From Algiphilus sp022763315 (GTDB taxonomy: Bacteria > Pseudomonadota > Gammaproteobacteria > Nevskiales > Nevskiaceae), in the NCBI RefSeq assembly GCF_965249985.1, contig NZ_OZ252280.1: 64,000 nt of DNA; one strand, 5' to 3'. The notes beneath the pieces were generated by a model. That model was not told where the DNA came from, did not search any database, and saw nothing but the letters and a program-made list of their open reading frames with translations. Below are positions 37,650-46,380 of this stretch, in pieces. Numbering within the stretch: the first letter of the stretch is position 1; every line of letters starts with the position of its first letter. The translations under genes and the position numbers were made by a program.

Positions 37650-38966
37650 TCAGAACTGCTCTTCTTCCGTCGACCCGGTCAGGGCGGTGACGGAGGACGC
37701 GCCGCCCTGGATGACCGTGGTGACGTCGTCGAAGTAGCCCGCACCCACTTCCTGCTGGTGGGACACGAAGGTGTAACCCTTCTCGCGTGCCTCGAACTCC
37801 GGCTGCTGCACCATGTTGGTGTAGTGCTTCATGCCTTCGCCGCGGGCGTAGTTGTAGGCGAACTGGAAGGTGTTGAACCAGTTGATGTGGATGCCGGCCA
37901 GCGTGATGAACTGGTACTTGTAACCGTAGCTGGACAGCTCTTCCTGGAACTTGGCGATGGTCTTGTCGTCCAGGTTCTTCTTCCAGTTGAAGGACGGCGA
38001 GCAGTTGTAGGCCAGCAGCTGACCGGGGTTCTCCTTGCGCACGGCGTCGGCGAACTCCTTGGCGAAGCCGAGGTCCGGCGTGCCGGTTTCACACCACACC
38101 ATGTCGGCGAAGGGCGCGTAGGCCACGCCGCGGGAAATCGCCTGCTCCAGGCCGTTCTTGACGCGGTAAAAGCCTTCCGCAGTGCGCTCACCGGTCAGGA
38201 AGGGCGCATCGTTGGCGTCGTGGTCGGAGGTCAGCAGATTGGCGGCCTCGGCGTCGGTGCGCGCGAACACGAGGGTTGGCACGTTCATGACGTCGGCGGC
38301 CAGGCGGGCGGCGACCAGCTTCTCGATGGCTTCCTTGGTCGGCACCAGTACCTTGCCGCCCATGTGGCCGCACTTCTTCACCGCGGCGAGCTGATCCTCG
38401 TAGTGCGCACCGGCCGCACCGTTGGTGATCATGTTCTTCATCAGCTCGAAGCCGTTGAGCACGCCGCCAAAACCTGCTTCGGCGTCCGCAACGATGGGCA
38501 GGAAGTAGTCGATGGCGTCTTTCTGGTCCATGTCGCCGTCGCAGATCTTCTTCCACTGGATCTCGTCGGCGCGCTTGAAGGTGTTGTTGATGCGACGGAC
38601 CATGGTCGGCACCGAGTCGTAGGCATACAGCGACTGGTCCGGGTACATGGTTTCGGAAGTATTGCCGTCGGCAGCCACCTGCCAGCCGGACAGATAGATG
38701 GCTTCAATTCCGGCCTTGGCCTGCTGCATGGCCTGCCCGGCGGTGATCGCGCCAAAGCTGTTGACGTAGCCCTTCTTGGCATCCCCATTGACGAGCTTCC
38801 ACAGCTTCTCGGCACCCTGGCGGGCAAGGGTGTGTTCCGGCTGCACCGAACCGCGCAGACGGACCACGTCGGCCGCGCTATAGGGGCGCTTCACACCCTT
38901 CCAGCGAGGGTTGTTCGCCCAGTCATTTTCGAGTTGCTTGATTTGCTCTTCGCGGGACATGCTCAT
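37650..38966 (-). CDS. aceA: Isocitrate lyase
   Basis: Enzyme of 438 residues that splits isocitrate to glyoxylate and succinate in the glyoxylate shunt. The catalytic cysteine is in AAVKKCGHMGGKVLVPT. Other family segments are GWQVAADGNTSETMYPDQSL, ADAEAGFGGVLNGFELMKNM and LAYNCSPSFNWKKNL. The ATG at 38966 (MSMSREEQIKQLENDW) matches the family start. An open in-frame extension to 39200 is within the leader and does not look coding. Malate synthase is not in the window. Confidence 0.98.
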   Translation of the reverse strand: MSMSREEQIKQLENDWANNPRWKGVKRPYSAADVVRLRGSVQPEHTLARQGAEKLWKLVNGDAKKGYVNSFGAITAGQAMQQAKAGIEAIYLSGWQVAADGNTSETMYPDQSLYAYDSVPTMVRRINNTFKRADEIQWKKICDGDMDQKDAIDYFLPIVADAEAGFGGVLNGFELMKNMITNGAAGAHYEDQLAAVKKCGHMGGKVLVPTKEAIEKLVAARLAADVMNVPTLVFARTDAEAANLLTSDHDANDAPFLTGERTAEGFYRVKNGLEQAISRGVAYAPFADMVWCETGTPDLGFAKEFADAVRKENPGQLLAYNCSPSFNWKKNLDDKTIAKFQEELSSYGYKYQFITLAGIHINWFNTFQFAYNYARGEGMKHYTNMVQQPEFEAREKGYTFVSHQQEVGAGYFDDVTTVIQGGASSVTALTGSTEEEQF

Positions 38967-39199
38967 GAGGTGAATCTTCCTTTGTTTCGGTGGTATGGGC
39001 GGGTGGATACTGCTAAGAACCCGACTCGATGGACGATCGTTCGTGCGGAAAGGCCCACGCTTGCTTCGCGGGACCCGCAGGCGCCTACGCCCCCCGGTCG
39101 CGACCTTTGGTCTTATCCATCTCCTCGCGGAATCACGGCTGCGCAGCACATCCGGCCCGCGCAAGACAGACGCTGCGCCCCGCCCCAGGCGGGAACGCA

Positions 39200-39214
39200 C
39201 CCCTTAAAAAGGGG
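39200..39214. other. Short palindrome at predicted aceA transcription start
   Basis: CCCCTT and AAGGGG arms with a three-A loop form a 15-base hairpin or operator. It lies about where transcription would begin from the predicted promoter, so it could be a repressor site or a 5' stabilising hairpin. It is also 170 bases upstream of the MerR-type gene stop, in an orientation that does not fit a terminator for that gene. Confidence 0.35.
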
Positions 39215-39218
39215 CGCG

Positions 39219-39247
39219 AATATACCCGAGACGGACTAGTCACGCAA
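39219..39247 (-). promoter_or_regulatory. Candidate sigma70 promoter for aceA
   Basis: On the minus strand TTGCGT (39242-39247) is followed after 17 bases by TATATT (39219-39224). The -10 matches 5 of 6 and the -35 is weak. The predicted start is near 39212. Evidence is by pattern only. Confidence 0.4.
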
Positions 39248-39377
39248 TCGAAAAGCGCGTCTGCGGCGTGTTGCGGCGCGTCGGCCGTGGTGCGCCGGCG
39301 TGGGGCGGTGCCGACGGCCGTGGCCGGCCAGCGCAGCGGCCTAGGGCGTTGGTCCGCGCGGCCGGCCCCGTGCGCGC

Positions 39378-40124
39378 CTAGATCTCGCCTTCCGGCTCGC
39401 CGGCTTCGGCGCCGAATTGATTCACGAAAGAGCGGACGCGACGGGTGTGCAGCAGCTCGAAGGCGCGATTCATATCGGGAATGACGACATTGAGCAGTGC
39501 GTCTGTCTCGGCATCCGACAGATCGCGGAGGTGCTCGCTGAAGATGCGAACTTCGGCACGGAACATGCGCTCGACCGCTTCATTGATGAAGTGCAATGCG
39601 GCCGGTCCAAGGCCACGTTCGCGGCGCAGCCCGGCATCCCGCATTTCCGCCCATAAGGTCAACAGGCGCTCTTCCTCCTCACTCAACTGCGCGGCATTGG
39701 CGCGGATGAACCCGATTTCCTCGGCTTCGCGCAGCTCCTCCTGACTGATGTCGAGCAGGTCCGCCAGCTTGCGACGGGAATGCCCTGCGCCCGTGGGATG
39801 GCGTTGCAGGTGGAGCCGGCGACGCATGCGGTCGAGCATGCTGCGTTGCCTCTCGCTGAAATGATGCGCGTCGCGGTCGTGCAGCACCGCCTTGATCGCC
39901 TCCAGCGGAAGAAACTCCTCGTCCTTGAGTTGGCGGATGGTGCGCAATAGACGCAGGTGCTCGTCCGAATACCAGGCCATGTTGCGCGCCGGGCGCTCCG
40001 GTTCGGGCAGCAGCCCCTCCCGAATGTAGAAGCGGATGGTTTCGCGTCCGACCCCGGTTTTGCGTACGACATCGGCCATGCGATAGCGCTGCGGCTCGGC
40101 CGCCTTGTTGCCACCGGTTGTCAC
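39378..40124 (-). CDS. MerR-family transcriptional regulator
   Basis: A regulator of about 248 residues. The N-terminal winged HTH reads YRMADVVRKTGVGRETIRFY, followed by IREGLLPEPERPARNMAWYS and HLRLLRTIRQLKDEEFLPLE, as in MerR proteins. The C-terminal half is helical and charged (LTLWAEMRDAGLRRERGLGP, AVERMFRAEVRIFSEHLRDL), with no metal-binding cysteines, and looks like a ligand-binding or oligomerisation domain. A GTG at 40124 keeps the conserved Tyr/Arg before the HTH; an ATG at 40079 would cut it short. It lies 7 bases after rraA and faces aceA, which it might control. Confidence 0.8.
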   Translation of the reverse strand: MTTGGNKAAEPQRYRMADVVRKTGVGRETIRFYIREGLLPEPERPARNMAWYSDEHLRLLRTIRQLKDEEFLPLEAIKAVLHDRDAHHFSERQRSMLDRMRRRLHLQRHPTGAGHSRRKLADLLDISQEELREAEEIGFIRANAAQLSEEEERLLTLWAEMRDAGLRRERGLGPAALHFINEAVERMFRAEVRIFSEHLRDLSDAETDALLNVVIPDMNRAFELLHTRRVRSFVNQFGAEAGEPEGEI

Positions 40125-40131
40125 GGCTGCG

Positions 40132-40605
40132 TTAGAGGGGCTGCGGCGAAACCAGGATGCCGTCAGCGTCGCAATAGACCATATCGCCCGGGTGGATGGT
40201 GACGCCGCCGAAGTGCACGGTCTTATTCTCGATGCCGGCGCCGCGCTTTTCTGACTTGCGCGGATGCGTGGCCAGCGCCTTGACGCCGATATCCATTTCT
40301 TCAATTGCGGCGGAATCACGGATGCAGCCGTAGACGACCACGCCCGCCCAGCCGTTCTTCACTGCCAGTTCGGCCAGTTGGTCGCCCAGCAGTGCGCAGC
40401 GCATGCTGCCGCCGCCGTCCACTACCAACACCTTGCCTTCACCGGGCTGCTCGAGGGCGGCGCGCACCAGCGAGTTGTCTTCGTGAATCTTCAGGGTATG
40501 GGCCGGGCCGTGAAAGTCGATGCGCCCGCCGAAATCGCCAAACATGGGTTCGACGATGGCGCAGCCCGGATGGGCGTCAGACAGATCGGTGGTGGCGTAG
40601 CTCAT
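40132..40605 (-). CDS. rraA: RraA-family protein, regulator of RNase E or aldolase-like
   Basis: A 157-residue protein with the fold of RraA. The central VLVVDGGGSMRCALLGDQLA, then AVKNGWAGVVVYGCIRDSAA, and the final HPGDMVYCDADGILVSP are conserved. E. coli RraA inhibits RNase E; many relatives are HMG/oxaloacetate aldolases with the same motifs (GGxxxxxxxG and R/D residues). Which activity applies cannot be decided here. Possibly cotranscribed with the MerR-type gene. Confidence 0.85.
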   Translation of the reverse strand: MSYATTDLSDAHPGCAIVEPMFGDFGGRIDFHGPAHTLKIHEDNSLVRAALEQPGEGKVLVVDGGGSMRCALLGDQLAELAVKNGWAGVVVYGCIRDSAAIEEMDIGVKALATHPRKSEKRGAGIENKTVHFGGVTIHPGDMVYCDADGILVSPQPL

Positions 40606-40662
40606 GGCGTTCTCCCTTTATGGCGTGGTGGTGATGGGTGATGCGGGCTGCGTGGCGGCGGC

Positions 40663-41169
40663 TCAAAAGCTGTCGTCTGGCCGGAGCGTCAACGCAATGG
40701 TGAGCAGGCTCCAGGCCATCAGCGCGAGAAAGCCGGCCAATGTGAGCTGCGGTAGCGAAAAGCCCATCCAGGTCCAGTCGATGACGGCGCAGTTGCCGTC
40801 GCCGCGCAATACGGTCGTGAGTACCTCCCAGAGTGGCAATGCATCTACCAGGAAGTCCAGGGTCGGCCCGCAGGCGGGGATTTGATCCTCAGGCAAGTTC
40901 TGCAGCCAGACGTGGCGCCCGGCGATGCCCGCACCGGCACCGGCACTGATCAGCGCGAGCGCGCCGTACACGCGCCGCCCCACGCCCGTGGGGCCGTGAA
41001 CAGCGGCGAGCAGGAAGATCACGCCGGTGGCGATCATGGCGATGCGCTGAAATACGCACATCGGACAGGGCTCCAGCCCTTGCGCGTGCTCCAGCCACAG
41101 CGCAAAGGCCATGGCGACGGCGCAGCCCAGGAACCCGATCAGACTCAGTACACGGAAATTGCGCAGCAC
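40663..41169 (-). CDS. dsbB: Disulfide bond formation protein DsbB
   Basis: Inner-membrane quinone reductase of 168 residues that reoxidises DsbA. Four hydrophobic helices are visible. The first cysteine pair is in LEPCPMCVFQRIAMI; the second pair is in IPACGPTLDFL and GDGNCAVIDW. The best start is a GTG at 41169, placed 10 bases after the fumA stop, which puts the first helix (VLSLIGFLGCAVAMAFAL) at the N-terminus. A longer upstream frame would lie within fumA. Confidence 0.92.
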   Translation of the reverse strand: MLRNFRVLSLIGFLGCAVAMAFALWLEHAQGLEPCPMCVFQRIAMIATGVIFLLAAVHGPTGVGRRVYGALALISAGAGAGIAGRHVWLQNLPEDQIPACGPTLDFLVDALPLWEVLTTVLRGDGNCAVIDWTWMGFSLPQLTLAGFLALMAWSLLTIALTLRPDDSF

Positions 41170-41179
41170 GACTCCACCT

Positions 41180-42700
41180 CTAGGCGGTAACGACGGGAAT
41201 CTTCCCGATGTGCGCCTGCCACTGTCGGGGTCCGGTCTGATGGACCGATTCTCCACTGGCATCCACCGCCACAGTGACCGGCATATCCTGCACGTCGAAT
41301 TCGTAGATTGCTTCCATGCCGAGATCTTCGAAGCCCACGACACGGGCCGAGCGGATCGCCTTGGAGACCAGATAGGCGGCCCCACCCACGGCCATCAGAT
41401 AGGCCGAGCCGTGCGCCCGGATGGCCTCAATGGCGGCCGGCCCGCGCTCGGCCTTGCCCACCATGGCGATGAGCCCGGTCTGCGACAGCATGGTTTCGGT
41501 AAACTTGTCCATACGCGTCGCCGTGGTCGGACCAGCTGGGCCGACGGCTTCGTCACGCACCGGGTCGACCGGGCCAACGTAGTAGATCACGCGGTTCGTG
41601 AAGTCCACCGGAAGCGGCTCGCCCTTGGCCAGCATATCGGCGATGCGCTTGTGGGCGGCGTCGCGTCCTGTCAGCATCTTGCCATTGAGCAGCAGCGTCT
41701 GACCCGGTTTCCAACTCGCCACCTCTTCCGGTGTGAGGCTGTCCAGATCGATGCGCTTGGCCACATCGGTATTGGCCTTCCAGGTGACGTCCGGCCAGTC
41801 CTCGAGCTTGGGTGTCGGGAGTTGGGCCGGGCCTTCGCCATGCAGGTGGAAATGGACGTGACGCGTCGCCGCGCAATTCGGAATCATGGCCACCGGTAGG
41901 TTCGCGGCGTGCGTCGGGTAATCCAAGATCTTGACGTCCAGTACGGTGGTGAGACCGCCCAGACCCTGGGCGCCGATGCCGAGTGCGTTGACCTTTTCGT
42001 ACAGCTCAAGGCGCAGCTCCTCGAGCCGGTTGCTCGGCCCGCGGGCGATCAGCTCCTGGATATCCACCGGCGCCATGATGGATTCCTTGGCCAGCAGCAT
42101 CGCCTTCTCCGGAGTGCCGCCGATGCCGATGCCGAGAATGCCCGGCGGACACCAGCCCGCCCCCATAGTCGGCACGGTCTTCAGCACCCAGTCGACGATC
42201 GAGTCGGAGGGGTTGAGCATGACGAATTTGCTCTTGGCCTCGGAACCGCCGCCCTTGGCGGCGCAAATGACTTCCACGCCGTCGCCGGGCACGATCTCGT
42301 AGTGCACCACCGCCGGCGTATTGTCTTTGGTGTTCTGGCGACGGCCGGCCGGATCGGCCAGCACGGAGGCGCGCAGCACATTGTCCGGATCGCTGTAGGC
42401 GCGACGGACGCCCTCATTGACCATCTCCTGCACCGACTGCGTGCTGTCCCACTGCACCTGCATGCCGACCTTGAGGAAGACCAGCGCGATGCCCGTGTCC
42501 TGACAGATCGGGCGCCGGCCTTCCGCGCACATGCGCGAGTTGGTCAGGATCTGTGCAATGGCGTCGCGGGCGGCCGGAGACTCTTCGCGTTCATAGGCCG
42601 CGCCGAGCGCCTGGATGTAGTCCAGTGGGTGGTAGTAGCTGATGTACTGAAAGGCATCGGCGATGGAGGAAACGAAGTCTTCCTGCTTGATCGTGGTCAT
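41180..42700 (-). CDS. fumA: Fumarate hydratase class I (iron-sulfur)
   Basis: A 506-residue 4Fe-4S hydratase converting fumarate to malate. Cysteines likely to bind the cluster are in SRMCAEGRRPICQDTGIALV, GAGWCPPGILGIGIGG and MIPNCAATRHVHFHLHG. The C-terminal beta domain has YVGPVDPVRDEAVGPAGPTT. Single-chain length fits the FumA/FumB type. Substrate-specific relatives such as tartrate dehydratase are usually split. It is adjacent to fumC, so an oxygen-sensitive and an oxygen-stable fumarase are encoded side by side. Confidence 0.94.
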   Translation of the reverse strand: MTTIKQEDFVSSIADAFQYISYYHPLDYIQALGAAYEREESPAARDAIAQILTNSRMCAEGRRPICQDTGIALVFLKVGMQVQWDSTQSVQEMVNEGVRRAYSDPDNVLRASVLADPAGRRQNTKDNTPAVVHYEIVPGDGVEVICAAKGGGSEAKSKFVMLNPSDSIVDWVLKTVPTMGAGWCPPGILGIGIGGTPEKAMLLAKESIMAPVDIQELIARGPSNRLEELRLELYEKVNALGIGAQGLGGLTTVLDVKILDYPTHAANLPVAMIPNCAATRHVHFHLHGEGPAQLPTPKLEDWPDVTWKANTDVAKRIDLDSLTPEEVASWKPGQTLLLNGKMLTGRDAAHKRIADMLAKGEPLPVDFTNRVIYYVGPVDPVRDEAVGPAGPTTATRMDKFTETMLSQTGLIAMVGKAERGPAAIEAIRAHGSAYLMAVGGAAYLVSKAIRSARVVGFEDLGMEAIYEFDVQDMPVTVAVDASGESVHQTGPRQWQAHIGKIPVVTA

Positions 42701-42773
42701 CGGTTGGAATCGTATTGGCGCGGCGACATGCTAGCCGATTGCATCCCGGCCATGCCGGCCATGCGCCCAAGGT

Positions 42774-44144
42774 CTACCCGGTCAGCGCGCGGGGGTCGAG
42801 CAACGCGCGCAACCGCGCCTCATCGAGCCCACTGTCCTCCAGCGCCACCTCCATGACACTGCGACCTTCACGATAAGCGCGCTTGGCGATGGCCGCCCCC
42901 TTGTCGTAGCCGATTTCGCGGTTGAGCGCGGTGACCAGGATCGGGTTCTTTTCCAGCACGCGCAGCAGGGTATCCGCTCGCACCTGGAACCCCTCGATGA
43001 CGGGCACCATCGCGGCGCAGGCCTTGGCACTCAGATCGATGGATGCCAGCAGATTGTGCGCAATCACCGGCAGCATCACATTGAGCTGGAAATTGCCGGA
43101 TTGGCCAGCGATGGTGATGGTGGTGTCGTTGCCGATGACCTGTGCCGCGACCATGGCCACCGCCTCCGGAATGACGGGATTGACCTTGCCCGGCATGATC
43201 GAAGAGCCCGGCTGAATGGCAGGGAGCTCGATTTCCCCCAGGCCGGCCAGTGGGCCGGAGTTCATCCAGCGCAAATCGTTGGCCATTTTCATCAGCGCCA
43301 CCGCCAGCGTGCGCACATGGCCCGACGCCTCCACCGCCGTGTCCTGACAGGACAGCGCGGCGAAATGATTGCGCGCAGGCTGGAAGGTCATACCGGCGCC
43401 TTCCGACAGCGCCTTGCAAAAGGATTGTGCGAAGCCTTCCGGTGCATTGACACCACTACCCACCGCGGTTCCGCCCTGGGCGAGCTCGGCGAGCCGAGGC
43501 AGGACATCGGTGAGTCGCTCCTCGGCCAACGCAAGCTGCGCGGCCCAGGCGCCCAGCTCCTGATCCAGTCGTACCGGCATCGCATCCATCAGATGCGTGC
43601 GTCCGGTCTTGACGTAGGCGCTGAGTGTTTCGGCGCGGTCCTGGATCGCAGCGCGCAGCGTGCCCAGCGCCGGCAACAGCCCCTGCTCAAGCGCGAGGCT
43701 GGCAGCGACGTGGATGGTTGTTGGGATCACGTCGTTCGACGACTGACTGGCATTGACGTGATCGTTGGGGTGAATCGTCTGGCCGCTGGCTTCGCTGGCC
43801 AGGCGCGCGATGACCTCGTTGGCGTTCATATTGGTGGAGGTTCCGGAACCGGTCTGGAAGACATCCACCGGGAAGGCATCGTCGACCTCGCCTTCCGCGA
43901 CCCGGCTTGCTGCTGCCGCTACGGCCTTCGCGACGGCAGCATCCAATACGTCGCATTCCTGGTTGGCGTGGGCTGCCGCCGTCTTCACCATGCCGAGGGC
44001 GCGCAGAAAGGTGCGCGAGAAGCGATAGGGCGAAAGCTGGAAATTGTCGATGGCGCGCTGGGTCTGCGCACCCCAGAGCGCATCGGCCGGGACCGTGACC
44101 GGTCCCAGCGAGTCATATTCAGTGCGTGTCCTACGATCCTGCAT
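42774..44144 (-). CDS. fumC: Fumarate hydratase class II
   Basis: Oxygen-stable fumarase of 456 residues in the fumarase/aspartase superfamily. Typical segments are VPADALWGAQTQRAIDNFQL, TGSGTSTNMNANEVIA, VNASQSSNDVIPT, TGRTHLMDA and the signature GSSIMPGKVNPVIPEAV near residue 318. The ATG at 44144 begins the conserved N-terminus. It is divergent from purB, another member of the same superfamily, across 125 bases. Confidence 0.97.
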   Translation of the reverse strand: MQDRRTRTEYDSLGPVTVPADALWGAQTQRAIDNFQLSPYRFSRTFLRALGMVKTAAAHANQECDVLDAAVAKAVAAAASRVAEGEVDDAFPVDVFQTGSGTSTNMNANEVIARLASEASGQTIHPNDHVNASQSSNDVIPTTIHVAASLALEQGLLPALGTLRAAIQDRAETLSAYVKTGRTHLMDAMPVRLDQELGAWAAQLALAEERLTDVLPRLAELAQGGTAVGSGVNAPEGFAQSFCKALSEGAGMTFQPARNHFAALSCQDTAVEASGHVRTLAVALMKMANDLRWMNSGPLAGLGEIELPAIQPGSSIMPGKVNPVIPEAVAMVAAQVIGNDTTITIAGQSGNFQLNVMLPVIAHNLLASIDLSAKACAAMVPVIEGFQVRADTLLRVLEKNPILVTALNREIGYDKGAAIAKRAYREGRSVMEVALEDSGLDEARLRALLDPRALTG

Positions 44145-44269
44145 CGGTCTGCCCTCCTGATCCACTCGTCCCTGTCGAGCGTGCCTTAAAATGCGCGGTT
44201 TCAACACCACCGGCGGCCCGCGTACGCGGCCCGCACCGAGCGCTCAGCGCTACTGACTACGGACTTTGC

Positions 44270-45649
44270 ATGCAATTGACCTCTCTCTCCGCCATCTCGC
44301 CGGTCGACGGCCGCTATGCCGACAAGACCTGGCAGTTGCGCGAAATCTGCTCGGAATACGGCCTGATCCGCTTCCGCGTACTGGTCGAGATCCGCTGGCT
44401 GGAAGCCCTTGCGGCCTGCGACGCCATTCCAGAGGTCACGCCCCTGTCGGCATCGGCCCGGGAACGGCTGGAACAGATCGCTGCGCGATTCGATATCGAC
44501 GAGGCGCAGCGCGTCAAGCAGATCGAGGAAACCACCAACCACGACGTCAAGGCCGTGGAGTACTACCTGAAGGAGCGCATCGGCCAGCACGAGGAGCTCT
44601 CCAAGGTGAAGGAATTCATGCACTTCGCCTGCACCTCAGAGGACATCAACAACCTCGCCTACGCCGTCATGCTGGAGGAATGCCGCTCGCAGGTGCTGTT
44701 ACCGCATCTCGACCAGCTTAGCGCCCGCATTGCCGAATTGGGCCGCATGTATGCCGAACAGCCCATGCTGTCGCGCACCCACGGCCAGCCGGCGTCACCC
44801 ACCACCCTCGGCAAGGAATTCGCGGTGTTCTATCACCGCCTCGTCCGCCAGCGCGAGCAGCTGGCCAAGGTCGAGATCATGGGCAAGATCAACGGTGCCA
44901 CGGGCAACTGGAATGCCCACATGGCGGCCTATCCGGAAGTCGATTGGCCCGCTTTCTCGGCAAGCTTCATCCGCGATCTCGGCCTGTCGCCCAACCCCGC
45001 CACGACGCAGATCGAACCGCATGACTTCGTTGGCGAGTATTTCCACGCGCTGGAGCGCGCCAACACGGTTTTGCTCGATCTGTGCCGCGATGTCTGGGGA
45101 TATGTCTCGCTCGGCTACTTCCGCCAGCGCATGGTCGACGGAGAGGTCGGCAGCTCCACGATGCCGCACAAGGTCAATCCCATCGACTTCGAGAATGCCG
45201 AGGGCAATCTCGGCATGGCCAACGCGATTCTGAGTCATCTCGCCGGCAAGCTGCCCGTTTCGCGCTGGCAGCGCGACCTCACCGATTCCACCGTGCTGCG
45301 CAATCTCGGCGTTGGCATTGCCCACAGCGTGCTCGCCTTCCAGTCGATCACCAAGGGCGCGGACAAGCTGGAGGCGGACGCCTGGCGCATCGGTCGTGAT
45401 CTGGACGACAACTGGGAAGTGCTCGGTGAGGCGGTTCAGACGGTGATGCGCCGCTATGGCCTGCCCGAGCCCTACGAACAGTTGAAGCGCCTGACGCGCG
45501 GCCGCCGCATCGATCGCGACGCGCTGCGCGCCTTCATCAACGCACTCGATATCCCGGTCGCCGACCGCGATCGCCTGCTTGCGCTGACACCAGCCGACTA
45601 TGTCGGCAATGCCGCCGACCAGGCACGCAATCTGGGCAAGGACGCCTAG
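44270..45649 (+). CDS. purB: Adenylosuccinate lyase
   Basis: A 459-residue enzyme for two steps of purine synthesis (SAICAR to AICAR, and adenylosuccinate to AMP). The N-terminus LTSLSAISPVDGRYADKTWQ, the central MLSRTHGQPASPTTLGKEFA and the signature GSSTMPHKVNPIDFENAEGN are diagnostic of the E. coli-type PurB. The ATG at 44270 matches the family start; the longer upstream opening is not supported. Its end overlaps the convergent thioesterase stop by a few bases. Confidence 0.98.
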   Translation: MQLTSLSAISPVDGRYADKTWQLREICSEYGLIRFRVLVEIRWLEALAACDAIPEVTPLSASARERLEQIAARFDIDEAQRVKQIEETTNHDVKAVEYYLKERIGQHEELSKVKEFMHFACTSEDINNLAYAVMLEECRSQVLLPHLDQLSARIAELGRMYAEQPMLSRTHGQPASPTTLGKEFAVFYHRLVRQREQLAKVEIMGKINGATGNWNAHMAAYPEVDWPAFSASFIRDLGLSPNPATTQIEPHDFVGEYFHALERANTVLLDLCRDVWGYVSLGYFRQRMVDGEVGSSTMPHKVNPIDFENAEGNLGMANAILSHLAGKLPVSRWQRDLTDSTVLRNLGVGIAHSVLAFQSITKGADKLEADAWRIGRDLDDNWEVLGEAVQTVMRRYGLPEPYEQLKRLTRGRRIDRDALRAFINALDIPVADRDRLLALTPADYVGNAADQARNLGKDA

Positions 45650-46083
45650 CCGGCTTCCCCTTGGTCCGGCAACAGGTAGCGCTGCAGCCGTTGCCGGACC
45701 TCATCAGGGATCGCCAACGTCGCCTGCGCGACGTAGTCATACCAGACGACAACGGCCTTCGTGCGCGCGGCGAGCGCGCCCTGGTCGTACATGAAGGCGC
45801 GGGTCTCGAAGCTTTTGGAGCCGATTCGCGCGATGCCGTAGCACACCTCAAGGGTTGAGGGTGCGCGCACCTGGGCCACGAAGTCGCAGCCGATGTGCGC
45901 CAGAATTAGGCCGTAGTCCTTCCAGAATCGCGCGTCCTTCGCCATGAGCTGGTTGAAGAAACCCAGCCGAACATCTTCGTCATAGGTGAAGAAGCGTGCG
46001 TTGTTGACGTGACCCAGGGCGTCCATGTCCCCCCAACGCACCGCGATGCTGACCCGGTGCGGGGCATGTGCCGGTTCAACCAT
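45646..46083 (-). CDS. Acyl-CoA thioesterase, 4HBT hot-dog family
   Basis: A 145-residue protein with the hot-dog motif VRWGDMDALGHVNNARFFTY (catalytic Asp, residues about 15-34), close to FcbC/YbgC-type thioesterases. The substrate is unknown. The ATG at 46083 overlaps the end of the DUF1289 gene by 8 bases, so the two are probably cotranscribed and translationally coupled. Its stop overlaps that of purB on the other strand. Confidence 0.88.
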   Translation of the reverse strand: MVEPAHAPHRVSIAVRWGDMDALGHVNNARFFTYDEDVRLGFFNQLMAKDARFWKDYGLILAHIGCDFVAQVRAPSTLEVCYGIARIGSKSFETRAFMYDQGALAARTKAVVVWYDYVAQATLAIPDEVRQRLQRYLLPDQGEAG

Positions 46084-46318
46084 TGGCCGTTCTGTCCGGG
46101 TCAGGGGAGGCCGCTCGCGGGTTGCGGCGCTCGACGTCGTCAAGAATCGCACGGCGACGCTGCGCGGTCGCGGTCGGCCATTCCGCAATTTCATCCCCCG
46201 TGCGCAGGCAACCCACACAGAGACCCTCAGGGCCGTCCAGCGCGCATACCCCAATACAGGGGGATGGCGGGTCCACAAGATGCGGCGATGTCGCCGAGGC
46301 TTTATTCATCATTTGCAT
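46076..46318 (-). CDS. DUF1289 small cysteine-motif protein
   Basis: An 80-residue protein with four cysteines in PPSPCIGVCALDGPEGLCVGCLRTGDEIAEW (shown in part: SPCIGVCALD, LCVGCLRTGDEI). This CxxxC plus CxxC pattern defines the DUF1289 (YdhL-like) family, likely a zinc or iron-sulfur site of unknown role. It is first of a two-gene unit with the thioesterase, directly downstream of the terminator of the OmpA-like gene. Confidence 0.88.
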   Translation of the reverse strand: MQMMNKASATSPHLVDPPSPCIGVCALDGPEGLCVGCLRTGDEIAEWPTATAQRRRAILDDVERRNPRAASPDPDRTANG

Positions 46319-46329
46319 TTATAAAACAG

Positions 46330-46353
46330 ACGGGGCGACCAAGGCCGCCCCGT
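46330..46353 (-). terminator. Rho-independent terminator after the OmpA-like gene
   Basis: An 8-bp perfect stem (ACGGGGCG / CGCCCCGT) with an eight-base loop is followed on the minus strand by a T-rich run (CTGTTTTA). It lies about 28 bases past the stop at 46381 and just before the DUF1289 gene. Confidence 0.8.
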
Positions 46354-46380
46354 TCACTGCCTGTCACTACTGAGACAGGA

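Larger units (their letters stand above)
38967..39377. other. 411-base non-coding region, aceA leader
   Basis: No convincing protein gene is seen between aceA and the MerR-type gene. It holds a promoter-like pair at 39219-39247, a small perfect hairpin at 39200-39214, and, if that promoter is used, a leader of about 245 bases before the aceA ATG. Within the leader an 11-codon frame (39085-39120, minus strand) follows AGGAG directly, with no spacer, so its translation is doubtful. No known riboswitch fold was recognised. Confidence 0.5.

Noticed and set aside
38967..39200. In-frame N-terminal extension of isocitrate lyase
   Set aside because: The conserved start MSMSREEQIK is at 38966, and the extension has Arg/Ser-rich sequence unlike other isocitrate lyases.
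37758..39239. Plus-strand frame of 493 codons
   Set aside because: Antisense to aceA and its leader; no family features.
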